Shown piece after piece: positions 17,977-26,811 of a stretch of 64,000 nucleotides of DNA; within the stretch, counting starts at the first letter, position 1; every line of letters begins with the position of its first letter. This DNA is from Desulfovibrio mangrovi. GTDB lineage: Bacteria; Desulfobacterota; Desulfovibrionia; Desulfovibrionales; Desulfovibrionaceae. The stretch covers positions 1,612,001 through 1,676,000 of the forward strand of contig NZ_CP104208.1 of assembly GCF_026230175.1 (NCBI RefSeq), written 5' to 3'. Below the pieces are notes generated by a model. It saw nothing but the letters and a program-made list of their open reading frames with translations. It made no database searches and was not told where the DNA came from. The position numbers were made by a program, and so were the translations under genes.

Positions 17977-20900
17977 TCAACCGGGGAGATCTGCATATGG
18001 GTCATTCACCAGATAAATGTCTGAAGCTTCCAGAGGCCCGCCGTCGACATTCACCTCAGCAATCATCACCTTTCCTGCAGCACTCTCGTAATACAATTGC
18101 CCGGAATTTGAGCCGCAGGTCTCGTCGAAAACAAAACGGTAGGTCTGGCCGCTGTCTAATTCAGGGTTCGCATCCATGAAACTCATATTGCCATGGTCAG
18201 CCTTCACCCAGTAAATGAAGTCGTTTCCCGACAAGACCCCATGCTGTCCCGACGAACCGAACTGCGAACTCAGGAAGGTAAACACATCCTTGCTACGGGT
18301 GAAGTCGTTCACCGTATCACCGGCTTCAGCTACAGAACTGTAATAGAAGGTGTCATTACCGAGACCGCCTTCAAGAGAATCCTGTCCCAATCCACCCCAC
18401 AGTGTGTCGTTGCCGTCGTCGCCGAAAAGGTTATCGTTACCGGTGTTTCCGAGCAGCACATCATCCCAGCCACCGCCATAAATCTCATCGCTCCCGGCTC
18501 CACCGGAAATCGTATCATCCCCGAACACAGTGCCGCCGTCTGAGGCATCTCCGTAGATGGTATCATTTCCATCGCCACCCAGAATGGAGTCGTTCCCTAC
18601 CCCGCCTTCAATACTGTCCATACCGGTGCCGCCATCCAAGGTGTCATCACCGCCCAGCCCCATAATGGTGTCATTACCGGCCAGCCCGAATATCTTGTTA
18701 TCGTAGTTGTTTCCGGTAAGGGTGTCCCCGAAACCATACAAATCCGAAGCGTTAGAACCGGTGATGTTATCCACAAGATAGATGGTATCACTGTCGTCTC
18801 CGCCGGAGGCCGAACCGGCGACCGTGTCCCTCAAGGTAACGCTGACCGGCTGCGTTGCAGACTGGTAATTCACCGTATTGCCTTCCGCCTCGCTCAACAA
18901 ATTCTCATAGACGACAGCGGTATTTGGCGTGTCGTTGAAGTGGATGACCACATCGTCGACCTGTCCGTCACCGTCAAAATCGCCAACCATCACGCCGTCA
19001 ATTGTCTCACCACCGGTAAAGGCGAGCAGGTCGATCTTCTCAAACCCCTGAGCATCATCCACGTTGTGATAGATATACAGATTGCTGGCCGTCGCAACGA
19101 GCAGATCAAGATCCCCGTTTCCAATGAAGTTGCCCAGAGCGATGGACTGGATGGTGCCAACCGGAGCAAAAGAAACCTGACTCTGAACAAATGTTCCATC
19201 GGTGTTCAGGTACATGCTCAAATTGTCGTCACTATACAAAAACAGATCTTTGTCACCGTCTCCGTCAGAGTCGCCCAGCACTACCCCCTGCTCGGTTCCG
19301 GAAAAATCGTCTTTAATAACTGAGTACTTCCAACCCGTCCCGTCGTGATAGTAGCACTTCAGGACTAAACCATATTTCGTGATCACTTCCTGATAGTCAC
19401 CATCTTCACCATTCAGTTCGGCCACCTCAAGAATAACACTAGAACCAATCTCAGAGATAATACTTTTGGGATCACCCTCGCCATTTTCATACCATGCGAT
19501 GCCGTCAATACCGCGAATAACAATATCGTTATCGCCATCGCCGTCAAAATCGGCGACCACAATGTTACTCACACCGCCTGCAAGGCTGTCCAGCGTCTGC
19601 TCCTGAAAAATCCCTCCTCCTTGATTCTGGAATTCAATAAGGTTGCCATCAGCTGTGCCGACAAGGATATCCATATCGCCATCTTTGTCGATATCTGCAA
19701 CGGCAAGGACCTTCTCACTTGAGTCGTTATCAAACACCTTTATGATGTTAGGCTCAGAGAAAGAGAGGGAGTGGGTGGATGCATTATATGAGCTTTTGTA
19801 CCACAGCAGAGTTGTTGACTCGCTGTCAGTGTTCTTTGCCAGAAGCACCACGTCATTGAACCTGTCGCCGTCAATTCTGGCAAACGTGCCGTCTTCCAAA
19901 GAGTCGTTGCCGTATGAAACCGTTCCAATATCGTTCAGGCGATCGGAAGCCTCTGCCCCAGTTCCAGCCCCATACAAGGTATCATCACCAAGCCCGCCAA
20001 TCAGTACGTCCTTTCCCCAGCTACCTACAATTATGTCGTTGCCACCATAACCAAGAATGGAGTCTGCCCCATTGGTGCCGACAAGCAGTTCAGACGAGTC
20101 ATTACCCTTTATGACGTTCACGCCAGAGACATTCACAGGGGGCACGACAACTGACGGGGGCAGCGTATCAAATTCATCGACGAGAGAACCAAATCCGGAA
20201 AAACTATTCTGATAGGCATCAGAAAGATTCACAAGCTGGTCAATCAGGGCATCCAACAGGTCATTGGGATCAGAAGATCCCCCCAGCTCATCGCCCATAC
20301 TGTCGCCCAGTTCGATAAACCCTTGTTGAAATCCGAGAGCCTCCGCCAGCGGATTGGTGCCGATCAGGTCAATAACTATGGCTTCGCCAAGCCCGAGTCC
20401 TTCACCATCCGGTCCAGACGGATCTCCTTCTCCTCCCTGCGGGGCCTCTCCGTTACTCCCTTCGCCTGCAACTTCACTGTTACCCGGGCCTTCCGGATTG
20501 CCAAGATCAGCACCATCGCCTGCGGCCCCCCCATCGTCCCCCCCACCGCCTTCGGCTCCCGGTGCGGGGGCTTCGCCTCTGGACGTCAGAGGGGCACTCG
20601 CCCGAATGGTATCAAACACACTCTGCGGCACGGTGATGACAGCCCCCATGGGAACCCCGGGAGCCAATGGAACACCGCCAAATGTAAAGGTAATGAGCTG
20701 CTGATTGCCAAACTGGTCTTGAAGAATGATGGACCGCCCGCCAGTAAGGGATTCCGCCGCGTGCAACTCCTGCCCGTTGGGCAGAATCTGCGATACGGTA
20801 GTGGTGCCGCGAATGCCTATGGTGGCAAGGGGGGATTCAAGGCGGACTCCGTCGGGATTATCTTCCGCAATCTGGCCGGTAGCCATACGGTAGGTTCCCT

Positions 20901-21156
20901 GTGCCATTTTGAACAGGAAACTGCTCTGCGCCGGTGAGTCTGAATTATAAACGTAGGAATCGAGAGTCAGCTCGCTGTTCGGCCCCTGGGACAGGACAGT
21001 TTCGTCATCAAAACGCACCTCGACCGATGCGCCTTCTCCAGTCTTGATGACTTCGCCTTCAAACACGTGGCTCCCTGCCGTGAGCACCCGTTCCGCACCA
21101 TTCAATATGGCAACGACCTGACCAGCCGCGGAAACAACGCTTCCTATCTCAGCCAT
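17977..21156 (-). CDS. Large secreted FecR-domain / RTX / FG-GAP calcium-binding protein
   Basis: A 1059-residue protein built as follows. An N-terminal FecR-like domain (about residues 1-200, with SPLATIGIRGTTTV); a Gly/Glu/Asp/Pro-rich linker; a first RTX nonapeptide block (GGNDIIVGSWGKDVLIGGLGDD); about six FG-GAP/VCBS repeats with EF-hand-like calcium loops (DIDKDGDMD, DFDGDGDND, DSDGDGDKD, DFDGDGQVD). Then a second, longer RTX block (repeated GGxGxDxLxG) and a T1SS-type C-terminal region (DTVNDFTRSKDVFTF) follow. No N-terminal signal peptide is present, as expected for type I secretion. ATG 21156 is preceded by GGAGGAGG. It is probably an extracellular adhesin or matrix protein that folds on calcium binding; the partner or ligand is unknown. 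Confidence 0.88.
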   Translation of the reverse strand: MAEIGSVVSAAGQVVAILNGAERVLTAGSHVFEGEVIKTGEGASVEVRFDDETVLSQGPNSELTLDSYVYNSDSPAQSSFLFKMAQGTYRMATGQIAEDNPDGVRLESPLATIGIRGTTTVSQILPNGQELHAAESLTGGRSIILQDQFGNQQLITFTFGGVPLAPGVPMGAVITVPQSVFDTIRASAPLTSRGEAPAPGAEGGGGDDGGAAGDGADLGNPEGPGNSEVAGEGSNGEAPQGGEGDPSGPDGEGLGLGEAIVIDLIGTNPLAEALGFQQGFIELGDSMGDELGGSSDPNDLLDALIDQLVNLSDAYQNSFSGFGSLVDEFDTLPPSVVVPPVNVSGVNVIKGNDSSELLVGTNGADSILGYGGNDIIVGSWGKDVLIGGLGDDTLYGAGTGAEASDRLNDIGTVSYGNDSLEDGTFARIDGDRFNDVVLLAKNTDSESTTLLWYKSSYNASTHSLSFSEPNIIKVFDNDSSEKVLAVADIDKDGDMDILVGTADGNLIEFQNQGGGIFQEQTLDSLAGGVSNIVVADFDGDGDNDIVIRGIDGIAWYENGEGDPKSIISEIGSSVILEVAELNGEDGDYQEVITKYGLVLKCYYHDGTGWKYSVIKDDFSGTEQGVVLGDSDGDGDKDLFLYSDDNLSMYLNTDGTFVQSQVSFAPVGTIQSIALGNFIGNGDLDLLVATASNLYIYHNVDDAQGFEKIDLLAFTGGETIDGVMVGDFDGDGQVDDVVIHFNDTPNTAVVYENLLSEAEGNTVNYQSATQPVSVTLRDTVAGSASGGDDSDTIYLVDNITGSNASDLYGFGDTLTGNNYDNKIFGLAGNDTIMGLGGDDTLDGGTGMDSIEGGVGNDSILGGDGNDTIYGDASDGGTVFGDDTISGGAGSDEIYGGGWDDVLLGNTGNDNLFGDDGNDTLWGGLGQDSLEGGLGNDTFYYSSVAEAGDTVNDFTRSKDVFTFLSSQFGSSGQHGVLSGNDFIYWVKADHGNMSFMDANPELDSGQTYRFVFDETCGSNSGQLYYESAAGKVMIAEVNVDGGPLEASDIYLVNDPYADLPG

Positions 21157-21467
21157 GGCAACCTCCTCCCCCCCTGGAAAAAGGAATACGTCACACAGTA
21201 CCAACAGCAGAGAAGTATAGCAACACTTCAACGACGTATTATAATGACCACTGCCATTTTGCAGAATTCAGCACTGCCAATGCAAAACCACCTCGTTTGC
21301 AACAAAAGACCGCCTCAATTCCGTCAACACGGACATCAAGGCGGCATTCTGCATGCAATTTCCGGCCATGCCCTGCAATTTCACAGCAACCGCATTACCA
21401 GTAATGACAATCAGTCTTGTTTAATATTGATAGATGGTGACGCATCAGCACCATCCATGCCCAAAAG
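21157..21467. other. Intergenic region with a short dyad upstream of the RTX gene
   Basis: It contains CATTAC-CA-GTAATG (21393-21406), a candidate operator of the RTX gene. It also holds a 7-bp stem GATGGTG/CACCATC (21433-21439 with 21449-21455) just after rarD, without a T-run. No gene is seen. Confidence 0.4.
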
Positions 21468-22367
21468 TCAGCGCAACCACCCTCTGCTTTTCAGCATTCC
21501 CTCACCGGAATACAGCAGGAGCGCGGACCAGATACAACCGAAAGTAATCAGGTGATCCACGCTGAAGGGCTCTTTGAACACGAACACCCCCAGAAGAAAG
21601 GCTATGCTTGGCGCTACATATTGCAGCAATCCGAGAGTGATCAGCCTGATCCGCCTTGCTCCGTAGGCAAAACCCACAAGCGGAAGCGACGTGGCGACAC
21701 CGGCGCCTGCCAGCAGTAAGTCCGTACCCGACCCCATGCTTCCGAAGGCACCACCGCCCTGCATATGCAAAAACAACAGATAACAGACTATAATGGGCGT
21801 CAGAACAAGGGTTTCAAACATGAGCCCGGGAATGGATTCCACAGATGCAATCTTGCGCAGCAGCCCGTAGAAACTGAAAGAAAAAGCAAGGCTCAGGGCC
21901 ACCCACGGCAGCTTGCCGAATTGCACCAATTGATAGATCACCCCCCCCGCAGCGAGAGCGATAGCCACCAGTTGCAAAGGGCGCAGGCGGTCGCGGAAGA
22001 ACAGAAACCCCAGCATGATGTTCACAAGCGGATTTATATAGTAACCTAGGCTGGTTTCGAGAACATGCCCGCTATTGACCGCCCAGATATACAGCCACCA
22101 GTTTATCCCGATGAGAACGCTGCTGCAGGTCATGGTCAGCAGAGTACGTCGAGAACGCAGTGCCTTGGCCAGTTCTGCCCAACGGGAAGTGATCGTAACA
22201 ATACCGCCGACAAAGACGGCAGACCACAGAATTCGATGACAAAGAATCTCTGTGGCAGGCACCTCGCCGAGCATCTTCCAGTAAAGCGGGAGCAACCCCC
22301 ACATGACAAAAGCCCCACACGCGGCGATCATGCCTGAGGGAACCTTTTTTCCGGATTCCGGATTCAT
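21468..22367 (-). CDS. rarD: RarD-type EamA transporter
   Basis: A 299-residue ten-helix DMT permease of the RarD subgroup. It has the diagnostic N-terminus GMIAACGAFVMWGLLPLYWKML, VPATEILCHRILWS, and GINWWLYIWAVNSGHVLETSLGYYINPLVNIMLG. E. coli RarD is linked to chloramphenicol sensitivity, but its substrate is not settled. ATG 22367 follows a GGAGAG site and is preferred over the longer 22415 start. Single-gene unit. Confidence 0.9.
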   Translation of the reverse strand: MNPESGKKVPSGMIAACGAFVMWGLLPLYWKMLGEVPATEILCHRILWSAVFVGGIVTITSRWAELAKALRSRRTLLTMTCSSVLIGINWWLYIWAVNSGHVLETSLGYYINPLVNIMLGFLFFRDRLRPLQLVAIALAAGGVIYQLVQFGKLPWVALSLAFSFSFYGLLRKIASVESIPGLMFETLVLTPIIVCYLLFLHMQGGGAFGSMGSGTDLLLAGAGVATSLPLVGFAYGARRIRLITLGLLQYVAPSIAFLLGVFVFKEPFSVDHLITFGCIWSALLLYSGEGMLKSRGWLR

Positions 22368-22413
22368 TGAATCACACTCTCCTGACAGGGCCGATGCAGA
22401 GCTCAGCCCGAAC

Positions 22414-22448
22414 AAAAAAACGCCGGAAGCCTTACGGGTTCCGGCGTT
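22414..22448 (-). terminator. Terminator of the SLOG-like gene
   Basis: Perfect 10-bp stem AACGCCGGAA / TTCCGGCGTT (22419-22428 with 22439-22448) followed on the minus strand by seven T residues, 18 bp after the stop codon. Confidence 0.92.
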
Positions 22449-22465
22449 GCATTCACAATATGGCG

Positions 22466-23020
22466 CTATTTCGCAAACGACCGGGCAAAAAGGGATTCGA
22501 TGGCTTCCACGCCTTCTTCATCCAGAAAACGGGTGCCCGTTGCAGTAAAGTGGCGATGGGTAATAACGGGATTTTCAACGTGCTCCCATGCATCCTTCTC
22601 CCACTTGAACCAGCGGCTCTGAATCTGGTCGAACACGTACAGGGGCTTGTTGCAGATTTTTGCAAACTCGGCACCCCAGCCAGTACCACCTTTTACGGTA
22701 CCATCCGCCTGAATCTCCCCCACAACAAACACTTCATGACCGCTGGAAACCTGCCAGCAAATGGACTGGAGCACCTTGCGGAACAGCGGGGCAGTGGAAT
22801 AGTTACGACTCATCAGACGTGAAACGTAGGTCAGGCTCACGTCCTTCAGCGCGAGTTCCTCGCTGGTAAGCACCCTCACGCCTCTGGTGCGGTCAACCTT
22901 ATGTCCTTCAAAGCTGTAGTTAACTTCCTGAAGCCCGTACTTCTCAGCCGTTTCTCCAAAACAGGTCTCGGTTCCGCGAGCACCACCGCTGTACAGGATG
23001 CACTCTGTGGGATTAAGCAT
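22466..23020 (-). CDS. Uncharacterised protein with a SLOG/Rossmann-like N-terminus
   Basis: A 184-residue soluble protein. The start MLNPTECILYSGGARGTETCFGETAEKYG has the SGGARG turn found in SLOG-fold (DprA/LOG/YpsA-like) nucleotide-binding proteins. A middle segment (VFVVGEIQADGTVKGGTGWGAEFAKICNKPLYVFDQ) again reads as a strand-Gly loop-helix-strand typical of SLOG domains. The C-terminus contains RFLDEEGVEAIESLFARS. No enzymatic assignment is possible. GGAGG lies 7 bp before the ATG. It is monocistronic, with its own terminator and no phage or defence neighbours. Confidence 0.6.
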   Translation of the reverse strand: MLNPTECILYSGGARGTETCFGETAEKYGLQEVNYSFEGHKVDRTRGVRVLTSEELALKDVSLTYVSRLMSRNYSTAPLFRKVLQSICWQVSSGHEVFVVGEIQADGTVKGGTGWGAEFAKICNKPLYVFDQIQSRWFKWEKDAWEHVENPVITHRHFTATGTRFLDEEGVEAIESLFARSFAK

Positions 23021-23172
23021 TCGGATTCCTCCAGCGTTGCAGAATGATATTGCCCTGTCATACCAGCGTTACAGGGTGAATGCATTATACGCAAATAGCC
23101 ATGAGTGTATAGCCCCCTTGAGCGTAGCCACGCCGGGAACGCATTGCGACAATGCAGACAGCCCCCTCTCAG

Positions 23173-25503
23173 TCAGGCGATAACAGGGAAATGCAGCGCG
23201 GTTGTCACGCCGCCTTCAGCATGCGGTTCCACATCCAACGAACCGTTATGCCGCAGCGCCACAAGAAGATACACCAAGGTCAGCTCAGCGCCCATGTATG
23301 GTACAAGCCGCATCTGCCGCTTGGTAAACGCCTCGGGAAGAACCTGCAGGACTTCACTGTATTCCATTACCGGATTATACACAGAAATGCTGAAGCCATC
23401 TGCAGACTGTTTTGCGGATATGCCGACCTGTACGTTTTCCGTACGCCCTGCATCGACACAGGCCTTTACATGCCACTTAAGCAGGCTCAACAGCGCAAGT
23501 TCCAGCTCCTCCCTGACAAATACCACATCAGGAAGCTCTTCTCCCGTATAGAGAAGAAGCAAGCCGGTCCCCCCTTCACTGACTCCCAGTTCCGATTCGG
23601 TGGTTGCCAGCATGGCAACCTTGCGGAGGAGCGCGGGCAAATTCACATTGGCAAATTCGTTCTGCTCTTCATTCACGAAGATCGCCAGCTCAGAAACAAG
23701 CGTGGCCATTTGCTCGCTGGCAGTTCGTATTCCCTGCAGCATTGCCGTAACGCCTCTTCGCCCGCAGTATGTGGTAATTGAATCCATGGAACATCCGCAC
23801 ATACGGGCCGCGTTCTCATTCTCTTCCAATTGCCCCCCCAGCCTGCGCTGAACATTCTGCACATCCTGCAGCACGGCTGAAAGAGGATTATTGACGGCAG
23901 TCATGAGCCCTGCGGTCACACGGCCAAGAGAAAACAGCCACTCGGCCCCCATCATGTACTCGCCCATGCGCACCTGCCCGCTTACGTCCTCACAACGCAC
24001 AACAGCCCGGTCTCCCTCTGATGAATGGATGGGATACACCATGATATCCGCATAGAGCGTCACCCCGTTAAGAGTTACCGGGCAATTGGAAAGATGCAGC
24101 ATTTCCATGCGGGCCATTACAACATCAAGCTGCGAAGGAGATATCGGCAGGGAGGAGAAGGCGGCAAAGAAATTCCGCCCCTGTTCCAGCATATCCGGCA
24201 CAGCAGCCCACTTCTTCGCCCTGCGGTTCCAATCCACAATGTCGCCGTCACAATTCAGGAGCACCAAACCGGCAGGAAGCACATTCAGAATGGACTTGAG
24301 GTACTCGCGAGAATCCTGCACGCCCCTGTAGGCGTCTTCCAGTTTGTTCATCAATTCCACACGGCCATAATAGCGCCTGCGCCTGGAAACAATATAGACA
24401 GCCATGCAGAAAATCAGCACCAACAATCCACCGACGATGGCAAACGCCACCGTGAGGTTACCGAACAGTCTCTCAAGTATTCCGGGAGGCCGATTGACCA
24501 GTTCAGTCCCCTCCGGCAGACGGGAAACATCCAAGCCCCACTTCGTCATAAGGGAGACATCCATCATGCAGACATTGGGACTCTTATCCGTTACCGGAAT
24601 ACTCCCCGGCGATTGGTCATTATGCAAAATATCCAGCACAATCAGCGCCGCAGCCCGGGCCTGATGGAAATGGCTGACGACTATCCCGCCCACGAGCCCC
24701 TGACCTATGCCGTGCCGCCAAAGGTGGTACACGGGAACAGGGCTGGCCGAAACAATCCTCTCCATTGCAGTTTCAAAATCGTGCCGCACCCCCTGTACAT
24801 CTCCATACGCCGAAAGAAGCAGCACGGCCGTATCATCCTGCAAATGATGCAGACGCAGATCAAGTTCGCTCCACGAAAAGTAACTCAAATCCAAAACATC
24901 CATCTTTTCGGGACCGTAAACACTCTTCTGCAGCAGAAAAGAGCGCAAGTCTCCCTGACCACTCGGAGTTGCGTCCGTTATGGCAACGATTCTCTTCACA
25001 CCGGGAGAAAGGGTAAACATAAGGTCCATGGTGGGGCGCATGGATACGGCTTCGATAACGCCGGTCACTCTGGGCTCAGCGTTCATTGACAGGGCAAATT
25101 CAACGTCATTCACCCCGCAGAAGACGATGGGCAGGCCCCTGAAAAGCGTATCCTTATGTTTCAGAGCGAACCTGAGGGCATTGTCATCGGAAGTGAGAAC
25201 AGCAGAGTACTTGCGGCGCCTCTGCAACTTGAAGTCCAGCTCCCGAGCCTTGAGTTCTGAGAGCTCTTCTTCCGGATGGCGTTTGGTGTCGAGATACTCC
25301 ACATCCATCTCCATGCCGACCGAAGCAAAAACGGACATGGCACCTGACTGGACCAGGGTGGATGTGGGAAATTCGGGATGGTAGGAGTTGAGCTGCAATA
25401 CCCTGTAGGCTGCATGTGCCTCAAAAGCCGTAATAGCCAGAAGGACAAGCAGGCACAGGAAAATGCGTATGGGCTGAAATGGAAAACAGGGGTGCAGCTT
25501 CAT
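23173..25503 (-). CDS. Membrane sensor with periplasmic binding domain and degenerate histidine-kinase module
   Basis: A 776-residue protein with a signal-anchor at residues ~11-31. A periplasmic ABC_sub_bind-like domain (~33-335: RVLQLNSYHPEFP, LTSDDNALRFALKH, GLPIVFCGVND) is followed by a TM helix (~349-370), a PAS-like domain (~400-510) and a HisKA/HATPase-like region. The H-box reads AGLMTAVNNPLSAVLQ where active kinases have a histidine-glutamate pair before NNPL. The ATP-lid region has no N-box asparagine, DxGxG or GTGLG motif. It is therefore probably a pseudokinase that passes a ligand signal to a partner. No response regulator is adjacent. The ribosome site is weak. Confidence 0.8.
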   Translation of the reverse strand: MKLHPCFPFQPIRIFLCLLVLLAITAFEAHAAYRVLQLNSYHPEFPTSTLVQSGAMSVFASVGMEMDVEYLDTKRHPEEELSELKARELDFKLQRRRKYSAVLTSDDNALRFALKHKDTLFRGLPIVFCGVNDVEFALSMNAEPRVTGVIEAVSMRPTMDLMFTLSPGVKRIVAITDATPSGQGDLRSFLLQKSVYGPEKMDVLDLSYFSWSELDLRLHHLQDDTAVLLLSAYGDVQGVRHDFETAMERIVSASPVPVYHLWRHGIGQGLVGGIVVSHFHQARAAALIVLDILHNDQSPGSIPVTDKSPNVCMMDVSLMTKWGLDVSRLPEGTELVNRPPGILERLFGNLTVAFAIVGGLLVLIFCMAVYIVSRRRRYYGRVELMNKLEDAYRGVQDSREYLKSILNVLPAGLVLLNCDGDIVDWNRRAKKWAAVPDMLEQGRNFFAAFSSLPISPSQLDVVMARMEMLHLSNCPVTLNGVTLYADIMVYPIHSSEGDRAVVRCEDVSGQVRMGEYMMGAEWLFSLGRVTAGLMTAVNNPLSAVLQDVQNVQRRLGGQLEENENAARMCGCSMDSITTYCGRRGVTAMLQGIRTASEQMATLVSELAIFVNEEQNEFANVNLPALLRKVAMLATTESELGVSEGGTGLLLLYTGEELPDVVFVREELELALLSLLKWHVKACVDAGRTENVQVGISAKQSADGFSISVYNPVMEYSEVLQVLPEAFTKRQMRLVPYMGAELTLVYLLVALRHNGSLDVEPHAEGGVTTALHFPVIA

Positions 25504-25575
25504 ATCTTAACAGTAACGCGGCATCAGGCAGCCCTGCAAGAAGAAGCTATAAAAAATCAAAAAGGCTGAAATGGA

Positions 25576-26703
25576 TTAAGCGGCTCCGGCCTTTTGCAAA
25601 GCAAGGGAAAGACGGGCGTTCAACCAGTGCAGGTCTCCCACAGTCAAGGGAAACAGGCCGGGATTCAATCGTGCAACAATCCGGCTCTTTCCGTCACGGG
25701 TCAGCACCTCCAGAACGCAGCGGCGGTAACGGGGAGCAACCACCCTGAAAGTGACAATGTCCTGCAACGGGATGGAAAAAGCCTCATTGTCATTATCCAT
25801 GCAATAATAGCCACACTGCATTTCCCCATTGCCCAGAGTCACATACCCGTTGCACAGGGCACCATGCAGAAAACGCCACGAAATCTGGTAGGCAAGAACG
25901 CCAGCCACCATGGTCGCAGCCACAGCAACCCAGTGGTTGCCATCTTCCTTGAGGAATTCAAGAATCCCCAAGGCCCCCACGCCCAACATGCCGATGCCGA
26001 CAAGTCCCATCAGCCCCAGCACGATAGCCCCCGGCGAAAGTGTCCAGACAAACGAATTGACTCGCCTGCCCTGCCCCAATCGTATCACGGAACCCGGAGA
26101 CGGAGATTCTGGCACATCAACGGGCTCAGCCTCATATCGGGCTACAGCCTCACGGGCGACTCCGAGGCCGGCATCGTCAACCACAGCCAGACCGGTACGG
26201 TCGGCCAACAAGTTTACCAGTTGCACAATTTCCTGAGAGGCCATGGACTTATCCATGGTTTCATATCCGGAATCGCGTCTGAGAATATCCAAAGAAAACT
26301 CCGGCCTGCCGGGACGTTTCGAGGAATGGACAAGCTCTTCCTTCCTGTCATGCATGGAAACTTCCACCATGCGCACCCTTCTGACAACACGCAACGCGGC
26401 AATCTCGCTGAAGGGAATCACATAGATATCCGGCTGCTGACGCCCCATGACATACACGGCCTTATCGACCATGTTCACCTCGTAGGCCCGCTTCTGGCTT
26501 CTAACAAGGATGGCCGTAAGCAAAAACGCACAGGCGGCCATAAGCAGCACAACCAGTTGCAGAGGATCGCGGCCCTTCATAACTGCGGCAGCAGCAAAAA
26601 CGGCACCGATGACAAGGCAGCAGACCATGGCAACCACAGGCACCATGCTTGGAACGAAGCGGATAACCTTTTCGTTTTCTTCTGTAATCTTCAGCAAGCT
26701 CAT
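25576..26703 (-). CDS. Uncharacterised four-helix membrane protein with two PH-like modules
   Basis: A 375-residue protein with helix pairs at about residues 17-37/44-63 and about 220-240/255-275. A soluble beta-rich module follows each pair (KRAYEVNMVDKAVYVMGRQQPDIYVIPFSEIAALRVV; YVTLGNGEMQCGYYC...FSIPLQDIVTFRVV). The internal similarity (membrane pair, then beta-module ending in 'IPxxxIxxxRVV') suggests an ancient duplication and resembles bacterial PH-domain membrane proteins. Function unknown. ATG 26703 is used because a longer frame runs into the terminator of the upstream gene; the ribosome site is weak. Confidence 0.65.
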   Translation of the reverse strand: MSLLKITEENEKVIRFVPSMVPVVAMVCCLVIGAVFAAAAVMKGRDPLQLVVLLMAACAFLLTAILVRSQKRAYEVNMVDKAVYVMGRQQPDIYVIPFSEIAALRVVRRVRMVEVSMHDRKEELVHSSKRPGRPEFSLDILRRDSGYETMDKSMASQEIVQLVNLLADRTGLAVVDDAGLGVAREAVARYEAEPVDVPESPSPGSVIRLGQGRRVNSFVWTLSPGAIVLGLMGLVGIGMLGVGALGILEFLKEDGNHWVAVAATMVAGVLAYQISWRFLHGALCNGYVTLGNGEMQCGYYCMDNDNEAFSIPLQDIVTFRVVAPRYRRCVLEVLTRDGKSRIVARLNPGLFPLTVGDLHWLNARLSLALQKAGAA

Positions 26704-26761
26704 GTGTTGCACACTAGCCCCAACTTCCAATTCGGGCAATGAAAAGCGCCGGGGAAAAAAT

Positions 26762-26794
26762 AAAAAAAGCGCCCACCGTCGGTGAGCGCTTTTT
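26762..26794 (-). terminator. Terminator of the HBM-type chemoreceptor gene
   Basis: Stem AAAAAGCGC-CACC / GGTG-GCGCTTTTT with one mismatch and a 3-nt loop, T-rich on the minus strand. It lies 17 bp after the stop of the chemoreceptor gene. Confidence 0.88.
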
Positions 26795-26811
26795 GCCATA
26801 TCATGAGAAGC

